Notes under the pieces: model-generated
Told to the model about the DNA's origin: nothing
Database searches by the model: none
The model's input: the letters and a program-made list of their open reading frames with translations, nothing else
In this document: piece by piece, positions 15,016-22,853 of the stretch
Numbering within the stretch: position 1 is the stretch's first letter
How the letters are laid out: each line of letters opens with the position of its first letter
Program-made: the position numbers and the translations under genes
Assembly: GCA_012841045.1 (NCBI GenBank)
Contig: DUVM01000010.1
Location: 1 to 34,391, forward strand
Reading direction: 5' to 3'
Length of the DNA stretch: 34,391 bases
Source of the DNA: Tissierellia bacterium
GTDB lineage: Bacteria; Bacillota; Clostridia; Peptostreptococcales; Acidaminobacteraceae

Positions 15016-16379
15016 CCGGCGACGAACGAACAAGGGCTCTCGGCAGCGAAGACATCACCTCCCTGCTTTTTCGCCTCACCCTGCCGGCGTTTTTTGGGAT
15101 GTTTGTCAACGCACTCTATAATCTTGTGGATACCCTATTTGTAGGAAATGTTGTCGGTCACGTTGCGATCGGCTCTCTTTCGATTGTCAATCCCATTCAG
15201 CTCATTATTGTTGCCACAAGCTTAATGGTGGCTGTCGGGACCGCATCTTCGATTTCAAGAAATCTCGGTGCGGGCAAGATGGAGCGCGCCAGAGCATATT
15301 TCCGCACCAGTTACGGCTTAAACCTTATCCTCGGCTTCGCGATCATCGTCCTCGGACTGATTTTTAGTGAGCCGATCATCGATCTCTTTGGGGCTACAGC
15401 AGAGATGCGAGAGATGGCGCTCAGCTACATTCGCATTGTGCTTTTTGCCGCACCGGCGCAGATGATCGTCATGAATACGCATCACATTTTACGAGGAGAG
15501 GGAAAGTCTCTTCAATCCATGATCGGTCTGATGATCGGCGCCTTTACTAACATTTTCCTCGACGCGGTGTTCATTGTGTATTTTCGATGGGGTGTGGAAG
15601 GAGCCGCCATTGCTACCGTCGCCAGCCAGTACATCTCCATGCTGTACATGGGGTGGATCTATTACACAGGAAGAAGCTCGATCGGAGAATATCCGCATCG
15701 ACTCAATCTCAACATCGAACTCGTAAAAGACATCTTCAGCATTGGACTCCCGACATTTCTGCGAAACGGCACGGCTTCCATTATCGCTGTCTTTGTCAAT
15801 ATCTCTCTGGCCATGTACGGAGGAGATATGGCCATCAGTGCCTACGGCACAGTGAACCGCCTCATTTTCTTTGTCACTCTGCCGGCGATCAGCCTTGTCC
15901 AAGGTATGCAACCTATCGCAGGATACAATTACGGCGCCGGCAATCTCCGACGCCTGATCGAGGTGGTAAAAAGTGCTCTGACCTGGGACACCCTTCTTTT
16001 GACCTTTTCCACCGCACTGCTGTTTCTCTTTAACAGTTCCATCATCTCGCTATTTAGCCGAGAACCGGCCTTTATTGAGAAGACGAGAGAAGCGTCTTGG
16101 GTCCTCTTCTCCATGGTGCCGCTTTTAGGCCTTCAGTTTATCAGCAGCTCCTTCTTTCAGTCGCTTGGCGAACCTCGCCCTGCCCTGATCATCACCCTGA
16201 TACATAGGGTACTGGTCTTTCCTCCGCTGCTATGGCTTCTTCCCAAGACGGGACTGGGCCTTCTGGGTGTCTACCTTGCCTTTCCCATCTCCGATGTCAT
16301 CTCCAGCCTCATCGGCGGCCTTCTCTTAAAGAAAAAAATCTCGGAGCTTCGTGAGGAGATCGCCTTGTCAGAGAATTAG
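15012..16379 (+). CDS. MATE-family efflux transporter
   Basis: A 455-residue integral membrane protein with about twelve hydrophobic helices, related to the MepA/DinF branch of MATE exporters, which expel cationic drugs by sodium or proton exchange. Typical pieces are LTLPAFFGMFVNALYNLVDT in the first helix, the RNLGAGKMERARAYF loop in the first half and the QGMQPIAGYNYGAGN loop in the second. It is co-translated with the metallo-hydrolase gene through an ATGA overlap. Its 3' end overlaps the convergent murI gene by twelve bases. The substrate is unknown. Confidence 0.93.
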   Translation: MTGDERTRALGSEDITSLLFRLTLPAFFGMFVNALYNLVDTLFVGNVVGHVAIGSLSIVNPIQLIIVATSLMVAVGTASSISRNLGAGKMERARAYFRTSYGLNLILGFAIIVLGLIFSEPIIDLFGATAEMREMALSYIRIVLFAAPAQMIVMNTHHILRGEGKSLQSMIGLMIGAFTNIFLDAVFIVYFRWGVEGAAIATVASQYISMLYMGWIYYTGRSSIGEYPHRLNLNIELVKDIFSIGLPTFLRNGTASIIAVFVNISLAMYGGDMAISAYGTVNRLIFFVTLPAISLVQGMQPIAGYNYGAGNLRRLIEVVKSALTWDTLLLTFSTALLFLFNSSIISLFSREPAFIEKTREASWVLFSMVPLLGLQFISSSFFQSLGEPRPALIITLIHRVLVFPPLLWLLPKTGLGLLGVYLAFPISDVISSLIGGLLLKKKISELREEIALSEN

Positions 16380-17168
16380 CTTTTTGGCGTCTTTAATAGG
16401 ATGCCCCAACAAAAGCGAGCCATTTTTCGCAAAACTCATCGGATCTCCGGTGACAAGAAATTCTACCTTTCCCCCTCCTTCCACGCGAAGGAGGTTTTCT
16501 TTTTCAAGATAATCCGATGCTTCTTTCACTAAAGCATACGCAGGATCAATCAATTTCACCTCGGGAAGCAGCTCGACAATCAGATGCGAAAGTCCTGGAA
16601 AATGCGTACAACCTAGAATCAGTTTTGCCGGGGGATCATCAAGAAGTGGAGTCAGATCCTCTCGGATGACTGCGCGCGCATGATCAGAGTCGACATCGCC
16701 TTCTTCTACCAGCGTCACCAGGCGTTGCGTCGCAAGTGGGGTCACTTGCGCCGTCTCGCCTAAGGAGCGGATCATGTCCGAATACGCATGCGATCGAATG
16801 GTCGCATCTGTTGCGATCACGCCGATGCTCTCTCCCTTGCTCTCCACTGCCGCACGAGCTCCGGCCCCTATCACTCCTATGACAGGAATGTCTCCCATCA
16901 CCTCCTGCACCGCTTTGAGCGAGTAAACTGTGGCCGTATTGCAGGCGATGATCACGAGCTTGACGCCTACCTTCTTAAAATGTTCCGCTATGTTTCTTCC
17001 AAACCCTTCAATTTCCTCCGCTGTCTTCTTGCCGTAGGGAAAATGCACTGTATCGGCAAGATACACCACGTCTTCGTGGGGAAGTTCTTCTAAGAAGACG
17101 CGAAGAATACTCAGGCCCCCCACGCCGGAGTCAAACATACCTATCGGTCTTTCTTTCATAGTTCTCAT
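16368..17168 (-). CDS. murI: glutamate racemase
   Basis: Makes D-glutamate for peptidoglycan. The 266-residue product has the FDSGVGGLS motif, and the two catalytic cysteines Cys76 in ACNTAT and Cys187 in GCTHFP, plus YLADTVHFPYG. The start at 17168 is chosen because AAAGGA lies seven bases upstream; the frame is open further up to 17228, but without a ribosome binding site. It lies 46 bases behind the methyltransferase gene, probably in one transcript, and its 3' end overlaps the MATE gene. Confidence 0.96.
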   Translation of the reverse strand: MRTMKERPIGMFDSGVGGLSILRVFLEELPHEDVVYLADTVHFPYGKKTAEEIEGFGRNIAEHFKKVGVKLVIIACNTATVYSLKAVQEVMGDIPVIGVIGAGARAAVESKGESIGVIATDATIRSHAYSDMIRSLGETAQVTPLATQRLVTLVEEGDVDSDHARAVIREDLTPLLDDPPAKLILGCTHFPGLSHLIVELLPEVKLIDPAYALVKEASDYLEKENLLRVEGGGKVEFLVTGDPMSFAKNGSLLLGHPIKDAKKLIL

Positions 17169-17214
17169 GTCTAAGTCCTTTCTAGAATTCATAAGGCAAA
17201 GAGTCTTGTGTCTT

Positions 17215-17850
17215 TCATGGAATGCCAATATACCAAGAGGCGCGGATATCGACGTCGATGACTTTTACCTCTGAAAAACAAGAGGAAAACGCCAGCGATT
17301 CTGTCTTCACTTTCTTGCAGTCCTTCATCTCTTTTTTCGCCACCTTGATAAAGCGAAAATAATCTCCCCGCTCCAGCCATTCCACAAACGAAGTAATCAA
17401 CGAGCGGTTCTCATTATAGTCGTGAATGATGACGAGATGGCGACTCACTCTGCTCATCTCCGCATACATGTGCTTTCGCTCGTCAGCGCGCAATCCATGA
17501 GCGACATAGGAGGCAAACGACACGTCAAACGACTTATCTTCAAACGGCAGTCTTTCCAAAGCATTGGCGCGAAGAAAGCGAACATGTTTATTCTCTTTTT
17601 GTCTGTCGGCCACTTTTAGCATCCCTGTAGAGGACTCTACACCCGTCACATGAAGTCCATGTTCGCTGAGAACGGAAGCCAAAGCGCCTGTGCCACTGCC
17701 TACATCCAACACCGTATGATATTTCGTTGGATCAAATACGTCTTTTACCTTCTCCAGAATCTTTGCATAATGTCTTCTTTGAAAGGAATAAAAAAGTCCG
17801 TAGACAGGCGAGATCAGATTGAACAGCAGATCGCTTCGATTTAGCTTCAT
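17215..17850 (-). CDS. class I SAM-dependent methyltransferase
   Basis: A 211-residue cytosolic methyltransferase of the UbiE/Methyltransf_11 type. Motif I is VLDVGSGTGALA, then an acidic end of strand 2 in GVESS and the FEDKSFDVSFAS motif. The start at 17850 has GGAGG five bases upstream; a longer reading to 17895 lacks one. The substrate cannot be read from sequence. It precedes murI on the minus strand and is divergent from the sulfur operon. Confidence 0.85.
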   Translation of the reverse strand: MKLNRSDLLFNLISPVYGLFYSFQRRHYAKILEKVKDVFDPTKYHTVLDVGSGTGALASVLSEHGLHVTGVESSTGMLKVADRQKENKHVRFLRANALERLPFEDKSFDVSFASYVAHGLRADERKHMYAEMSRVSRHLVIIHDYNENRSLITSFVEWLERGDYFRFIKVAKKEMKDCKKVKTESLAFSSCFSEVKVIDVDIRASWYIGIP

Positions 17851-17951
17851 TTCTTCCTCCGACTGATGAAAGACACTCATCTCCACTTGATCCATTGGGC
17901 GATTAATTCAGTTATACCCTTAATTTTTCCTCAACTGATACCTATCACCGG

Positions 17952-17980
17952 TTGAATTTTTCACAGTGATGAAGTAGAAT
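17952..17980 (+). promoter_or_regulatory. promoter of the reactive-sulfur operon
   Basis: TTGAAT (17952-17957), exactly 17 bases, TAGAAT (17975-17980). Transcription would start near 17987, just ahead of the operator at 17993-18011. An imperfect inverted repeat ATCAC/GTGAT flanks the -35 box. Confidence 0.65.
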
Positions 17981-17992
17981 AAGGGCAACAAG

Positions 17993-18011
17993 ACCCCCCT
18001 CCCCAGGGGGT
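17993..18011. promoter_or_regulatory. candidate CstR/CsoR-family operator
   Basis: Inverted repeat ACCCCC-N7-GGGGGT between the predicted transcription start and the ribosome binding site GGAGG at 18013-18017. CsoR/RcnR/CstR-family repressors bind GC-tract inverted repeats ending in TACCCC/GGGGTA-like arms, and such a regulator is encoded at the end of this operon. Binding here would block transcription of both genes, so autoregulation is inferred. Confidence 0.6.
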
Positions 18012-18021
18012 AGGAGGTAAC

Positions 18022-20457
18022 ATGAAGAAAGTATTGATCGTCGGCGGGGTCGCCGGTGGCGCCAGTGCCGCTGCACGTCTTCGAAGAGGAAGCGAAGAAC
18101 TCGAGATTATCCTCTTTGAAAAAGGCCCTTACATCTCTTATGCAAACTGTGGTCTGCCTTATTACTTAGGGGGCGTCATCGAAGAGCGCGATAGCCTGCT
18201 GCTTCTTACGCCAGAAAAAATGTCCGCACAATTTCGCATTGATGTGCGCACCCAAAACGAAGTCGTTCGGGTGGATACGCAAAACAAACAAGTGGAGGTG
18301 TTAAGCCACCAGACCGGAGAGCGCTACACGGAGTCCTATGACGCGCTGATCGTCTCACCCGGCTCAACCCCCCTGCGTCCACCGATTCCAGGGATGGAAT
18401 CCGAAGGGATCTTTACTCTTTGGACCGTGCCTGATGCTGACCAGATCTACGAGTACATTGAAGAGAAGAAACCGGAACACGCCGTCGTCGTCGGTGGAGG
18501 ATTCATCGGACTCGAGATGGTAGAAAACCTTGTCCACCGTGGCATCCGCGTTACATTGATTGAGAAACTCGATCAGGTCATGGCGCCCCTTGATAAAGAG
18601 ATGGCGGAATATCTCCATCATCACTTAAGAGAAAAAGGAGTCGATCTTCGTCTTTCCGCCGGTGTCGAGTCTTTTGAAAAGACAGAAAACGGAAACGCCG
18701 TTCTCCTCGAAGGGGGAGAAAAGGTAGAGGCCGAACTGATTCTCCTCTCCCTCGGAGTACGCCCGCAGACACAATTTCTCAAAGACAGCGGTTTAGCGAT
18801 CGGAGAGCGCGGTCATATACTGGTCGATGAATACTTCCGCACCAATGTCCCCGATGTCTACGGCATCGGAGATGCGGTGGCGGTAAAAGAACGCATCACG
18901 CAGACAGAAGCCTTCATTCCTCTAGCGGGTCCTGCCAACAAGATGGGTCGCCTTGTCGCAGACACGATTCTTGGCGATCCTGTAGCCTATCCAGGCACGC
19001 TTGGCACATCGATTGCACAGGTCTTTGACCTCTCCGCAGGCTCCACGGGTCTCGGGGAAAAGACACTCGCCAGACTCGGTAAAAAGCTTGGTGAAGATTT
19101 CTTATTTGTGCAGTTCACCGGACCTGCTCATGCTAGCTACTATCCCGGTGCAATGGACATGCAGGCGAAGATGTACTTTGAACCCACAGGAAAACTTCTC
19201 GGCTTCCAGGCGGTTGGAATGGACGGTGTAGACAAACGCGTCGATATCTTCGCGGCGCTTTTACAAAAAGGAGGCACCGTCCAAGATCTCAAAGAGCATG
19301 AACAAGCCTATGCACCTCCCTACGCCTCTGCAAAAGAAGTGCTCAATCAGATGGGCTTCATGGCGGACAACGTCTTAAAAGGAAAGTCCCGTCCGTTCTT
19401 TGCCCAGAATTTTGATCAGCTTCAGGCTCCTTTCTTCCTCGACGTGCGCGAAAAAGATGAACTACTTGTCGGCGAAATCCCCGGCAGTGTAAATATCCCA
19501 CTCGGAGAGCTAAGAGAACATCTGAATGAACTTCCAAAAAATCGAACCATTGTCGTCAACTGCGCCATCGGACAGCGCGGATATTACGCAGAACAGATCC
19601 TCAGAAACAATGGCTTCGAAGATGTTTACTACCTCGCCAGCGGCTATCGAGCCTATGCCAATCTCCATGAAGATCTCCCGGTTGCTGCCCCACTAGAAAA
19701 GCCCGAGGCCGACAAGGTCTATGACCTATCAGGCGCAACGCTCCTTCGCCTCGAAGGCATGCAGTGCCCCGGTCCGATCATCCGCATCTCCAAAGCACTT
19801 GAAGACGCGCAAGACGGAACTATCTTTGAAGTGCACGCAACCGACCCCGGCCTCCTTCGAGACCTGCCGGTGTGGTCAGAAAAGACCAACAACCGATATA
19901 TCTCAGGAGAGCTAAAAGACGGACGCATTGTCGCGTATATCCAAAAAGGAGAAAAAGAGCTGAGTACCGTTGCCACACCTTCCACAGGAAATGACAAGAC
20001 GATTGTACTTTTCTCAGGAGACCTTGATAAAGCCATCGCAGCGCTGATCATCGCCAATGGTGCCCTTTCCATGGGTAGAAAAGTGACTATTTTCTTTACC
20101 TTCTGGGGACTCAATGTCCTTCGTAAGACCGATAAGGTGAAGGTCAAGAAGGCGCCCATGCAAGAAATGTTCTCCAAGATGATGCCAAGAGGCACGACAA
20201 AAATGGGCCTCAGCCGCATGAACTTCCTCGGTCTTGGACCCAAAATGATCCGAAAGATCATGCAGGATAACTCCGTTGACTCCCTGGAAGAACTTCTCGT
20301 ACAAGCAAAAGAGAACGGTGTGCGCCTCATTGCCTGCAATATGAGTATGGATCTCATGGGGATCACCGAGTCAGAGCTGATAGAAGGCGTAGAGCTTGGC
20401 GGTGTCGCCACCTATCTGGGGGCTGCCGAAGACGCCGACACGAACCTCTTCATCTGA
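18022..20457 (+). CDS. CoA-disulfide reductase-rhodanese-TusA-DsrE fusion
   Basis: An 811-residue cytosolic multidomain sulfur enzyme. Residues 1-445 form an FAD/NAD(P)H disulfide reductase with GGVAGGASAAARLRR at the N-terminus, redox Cys43 in YANCGLPYY, a second dinucleotide motif VVVGGGFIGLE, and APPYASAKE at the dimer interface. Residues about 458-550 are a rhodanese with active-site Cys514 in CAIGQR. Residues about 565-645 are TusA/SirA-like, with Cys582 in the CPGP motif. The rest is DsrE/DsrE2-like, with Cys772 in ACNMSMD. The parts can pass persulfide sulfur from reductase to carrier, so the protein likely reduces CoA or other persulfides and polysulfides. Every catalytic cysteine is present. 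GGAGG precedes the start; the CsoR-family gene follows by four bases. Confidence 0.93.
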   Translation: MKKVLIVGGVAGGASAAARLRRGSEELEIILFEKGPYISYANCGLPYYLGGVIEERDSLLLLTPEKMSAQFRIDVRTQNEVVRVDTQNKQVEVLSHQTGERYTESYDALIVSPGSTPLRPPIPGMESEGIFTLWTVPDADQIYEYIEEKKPEHAVVVGGGFIGLEMVENLVHRGIRVTLIEKLDQVMAPLDKEMAEYLHHHLREKGVDLRLSAGVESFEKTENGNAVLLEGGEKVEAELILLSLGVRPQTQFLKDSGLAIGERGHILVDEYFRTNVPDVYGIGDAVAVKERITQTEAFIPLAGPANKMGRLVADTILGDPVAYPGTLGTSIAQVFDLSAGSTGLGEKTLARLGKKLGEDFLFVQFTGPAHASYYPGAMDMQAKMYFEPTGKLLGFQAVGMDGVDKRVDIFAALLQKGGTVQDLKEHEQAYAPPYASAKEVLNQMGFMADNVLKGKSRPFFAQNFDQLQAPFFLDVREKDELLVGEIPGSVNIPLGELREHLNELPKNRTIVVNCAIGQRGYYAEQILRNNGFEDVYYLASGYRAYANLHEDLPVAAPLEKPEADKVYDLSGATLLRLEGMQCPGPIIRISKALEDAQDGTIFEVHATDPGLLRDLPVWSEKTNNRYISGELKDGRIVAYIQKGEKELSTVATPSTGNDKTIVLFSGDLDKAIAALIIANGALSMGRKVTIFFTFWGLNVLRKTDKVKVKKAPMQEMFSKMMPRGTTKMGLSRMNFLGLGPKMIRKIMQDNSVDSLEELLVQAKENGVRLIACNMSMDLMGITESELIEGVELGGVATYLGAAEDADTNLFI

Positions 20458-20461
20458 TGCC

Positions 20462-20704
20462 ATGGACAAGAAAAAAGACATCATCAATCGTCTAAAAACA
20501 CTTCAAGGCCACATCGGAGGCATTGAAGCCATGGTAGAAAAGGACGAAAGCTGTGATGCGATCATGCTCCAGCTTCGAGCCCTCAGCTCCTCTCTCAAGC
20601 GCCTCCAGTACAAAGTGCTCAGCACGTATGTCGATGAGTGCCTGGAGGAAGAAGACGGAAAGAAGAAGCTCCTCAAAATGCTTGACTATGTCGGTAGAGA
20701 CTAA
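20462..20704 (+). CDS. CsoR-family repressor, CstR-like persulfide sensor
   Basis: An 80-residue, all-helical DNA-binding protein of the DUF156 family. Cys31 and Cys60 are present, at the same numbers as in Staphylococcus aureus CstR. The position of the copper-ligand histidine of CsoR is Tyr56. This pattern favours sensing of reactive sulfur by di- or trisulfide formation over Cu(I) binding. It begins four bases after the fusion gene, has no good ribosome binding site of its own, and is probably coupled to it. A probable operator lies at 17993-18011 and a terminator follows. The assignment as CstR-like is inference from two residues and the neighbour. Confidence 0.85.
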   Translation: MDKKKDIINRLKTLQGHIGGIEAMVEKDESCDAIMLQLRALSSSLKRLQYKVLSTYVDECLEEEDGKKKLLKMLDYVGRD

Positions 20705-20721
20705 AAGAATATTTCGTTTAG

Positions 20722-20749
20722 ATGCCTCGGAGAAATCCGGGGCATTTTT
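20722..20749 (+). terminator. terminator of the reactive-sulfur operon
   Basis: Arms ATGCCTCGG (20722-20730) and CCGGGGCAT (20737-20745), loop AGAAAT, then five T at 20745-20749. Confidence 0.88.
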
Positions 20750-20986
20750 CTGCTTACACACTGTATTTGTTTCGATACTACTGAGATCTTAAGTCCCTGA
20801 AGAATAAATCCATCTCACTTGATCCATCAATGCTGCCCAGAACAGTAGCTTTCAAATGAACATTCAGGCGGGATTAGCATTTCTTTCTAATGGTTTGTTA
20901 ATGTTGTTCTATCCATTACTTAAGTATTTTTCGTTAGTCTATCATTAGAGGAAAGTCACTCAGACCAATGAGAGTAGAGGTATGAG
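20750..20986 (+). other. A+T-rich intergenic region before the first FtsX permease
   Basis: No coding potential seen. It contains a perfect 10-base palindrome TACTTAAGTA (20917-20926) and a -10-like TATCAT at 20940-20945 without a convincing -35 box. It is richer in A+T than the flanking genes, as expected of a regulatory region for the 20987 gene. Confidence 0.4.
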
Positions 20987-22498
20987 ATGAGTATCTTTCG
21001 ACGAGCCTGGCTGAGCATCACTCGCAGAAAAAGTAAATCTCTCCTTCTTCTGAGCATCATCTTTGTGCTCGGAAGTATCATCGGCGGGGCGATGGCTGTG
21101 CGACTTGCCTCTGATAATGTCCACTCACGCATCAAACTCCGTCTAGGCACGGCGGTGACCATCGAATTTGATCAAGTGCAGATCAATAAGAGTCTAGAAG
21201 AAAATCCCGAAAGCCCTCTTACGTGGGAGTCGCCAAAACCTGAGATACTCGCCATCATCGGCAGCAGCCCTTACGTCAAAGCGTTTGAGTATTCGCTTCG
21301 CATGTCTATCGCCATCGAAGGAGCACAAAAATACATACCCGCGTATTTTCAAAATGAGGAAAAAGGAGAAAAACCGGGAGAAAATCGAGAGCCATTTTCA
21401 CTCATGGGTGTCTCGCATGCTACGATCATCGACTTTGAAGAGGGAAAAAGCAGACTTATTAGCGGCAGGCTTCCAAGTGAAGAAGAGATTACCTCCGGAG
21501 CATCGGTTGTGCTGATCAGTAAAGAGCTCTCAGAACACAATCAGCTGGACTTAGGAGATACGCTCCTTCTTCAAAGCTCCATCTACGACCTGTCAGACAT
21601 AGAAACCTTTGGCGTACTAGAGACGCTAGAGACAGCTGCAACGATCATCGGCATCTACGAGTCGACTCCTCAGGCAGCGATGGCAGATGGGGCAGGAAAT
21701 TCTTATAAGGATCCTTGGGGAGACGCTTTTTTAGATCAGCAGAACGCCAACACCCTGATCGCGCCCATCGACTTCGTCGGAAGCTTGTACCACCTTAAGG
21801 CGAGCGCCTACAATGAGTCGTATCGTGAGAGGTTCGGGTCGGATTATCCGGTAGAAGAGTATCAGGCCCTCTATATCCTCAAAGACCCCGATAAGTTAGA
21901 AACTTTTATCTCTGAGTCCGAGAAATACCTCCCCCCTTATAATCGCTTTGTCTCCTCGCTTGACAATTATCGGATTGTCTCCGGAGCCCTCGTACAGACG
22001 CAGAAGCTTGCAGAGTATACTCTGCTCATCGCCATAGGGGCGGCGGTGCTGATCATCACCTTGGTCATTCTCCTCTCCCTTCGAGATAGAAAGCAGGAAT
22101 GGGGCATTTACCTCTCTCTGGGTGAGAAAAGAAGTCGTCTGATACGCCAAATTCTCTTAGAGACACTTCTCATTGCCTTGATAGGAATCGCCCTTTCTAT
22201 CTTCAGTGGTCAGCTCAGTGCCAATGCCCTCTCACAGTCCATGGTCCGTGGGGAAATCGAAAACACAGCCAAGGAAATAGGATTAGAGTGGAAAGTCTAT
22301 GATAAGGGGATCTCCGCTCGCTACATGAACACCTCGCTGTCTCTAAAGGATGTGTATGAAGCATACGAGATTGAACTGAGCAGCAGATACTTGCTCGCTT
22401 TCTCGGGTGCCAGTGTCTTTGTCATCTCTCTCTCCACGCTCCTTCCTATGCTCTATCTTCTGCGGCTAAACCCGAAGAAAATCCTGATGGGACTGTAA
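20987..22498 (+). CDS. FtsX-type ABC transporter permease, paralogue A
   Basis: A 503-residue permease with MacB/FtsX topology: helix 1 at about 17-38, a long extracellular domain (about 40-340), then helices at about 344-365, 386-408 and 468-492. The coupling region reads RDRKQEWGIYLSLGEKRSR. It shares start (RAWLSITRR), the IGSSPYVK segment, EEITSGASV and the C-terminal LRLNPKKILM with the gene at 22854, so both come from one duplication. AGAGG lies six bases before the ATG. No ATPase gene is adjacent; it most likely shares the ATPase at 24408, perhaps as a heterodimer with paralogue B. The substrate is unknown. Confidence 0.88.
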   Translation: MSIFRRAWLSITRRKSKSLLLLSIIFVLGSIIGGAMAVRLASDNVHSRIKLRLGTAVTIEFDQVQINKSLEENPESPLTWESPKPEILAIIGSSPYVKAFEYSLRMSIAIEGAQKYIPAYFQNEEKGEKPGENREPFSLMGVSHATIIDFEEGKSRLISGRLPSEEEITSGASVVLISKELSEHNQLDLGDTLLLQSSIYDLSDIETFGVLETLETAATIIGIYESTPQAAMADGAGNSYKDPWGDAFLDQQNANTLIAPIDFVGSLYHLKASAYNESYRERFGSDYPVEEYQALYILKDPDKLETFISESEKYLPPYNRFVSSLDNYRIVSGALVQTQKLAEYTLLIAIGAAVLIITLVILLSLRDRKQEWGIYLSLGEKRSRLIRQILLETLLIALIGIALSIFSGQLSANALSQSMVRGEIENTAKEIGLEWKVYDKGISARYMNTSLSLKDVYEAYEIELSSRYLLAFSGASVFVISLSTLLPMLYLLRLNPKKILMGL

Positions 22499-22853
22499 TC
22501 ATCTCTGCTCATCAGCGGAAGAAAAAACGAACATATATACAGGCGATTTCTCCCTTTACAGGTAGGTCTTCCTACTGCTGAGAAGGCAGTCATTTTCTCT
22601 ATTTATTCATAGATTGGAGTATTAATTGCTACATTCTTGACATGAGGAAGCATGAACAGTACACTCAAGGGTAAATGGAGCTCGTGTTTATAATGAATTC
22701 CTACATAACGATGACATGTTCTCTCGCAAAAATGCGGGACGAATCGGCTGATAGAATTGTCTATTGAATATGCGGGGTTTTCTGCGAAGATTGCCTAACC
22801 ACACAGATTTGCGCATCTATTTACAACTCACGGGTTGAAAGAAAGGAACGACT
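22499..22853 (+). other. 355-base intergenic region between the two permease paralogues
   Basis: No gene seen. It holds a weak hairpin ACTGC/GCAGT followed by a T-rich run (22574-22597, possible terminator), a promoter at 22637-22665, and a hairpin TCTCGCA/TGCGGGA with an AAAA loop (22722-22739). The sequence ATGCGGG occurs twice (22732-22738 and 22770-22776). If the promoter is used, the transcript has an untranslated leader of about 180 bases. Confidence 0.5.
22637..22665 (+). promoter_or_regulatory. promoter ahead of permease B, ATPase and PASTA genes
   Basis: Perfect -35 TTGACA (22637-22642), 17-base spacer, TACACT (22660-22665). The predicted start is near 22672, far upstream of the ATG at 22854. 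Confidence 0.6.

Noticed and set aside
19719-20411. 230-codon open frame antisense to the TusA/DsrE part of the sulfur enzyme
   Set aside because: Serine/arginine-rich composition typical of a reversed coding strand; the plus-strand protein has all domain motifs.
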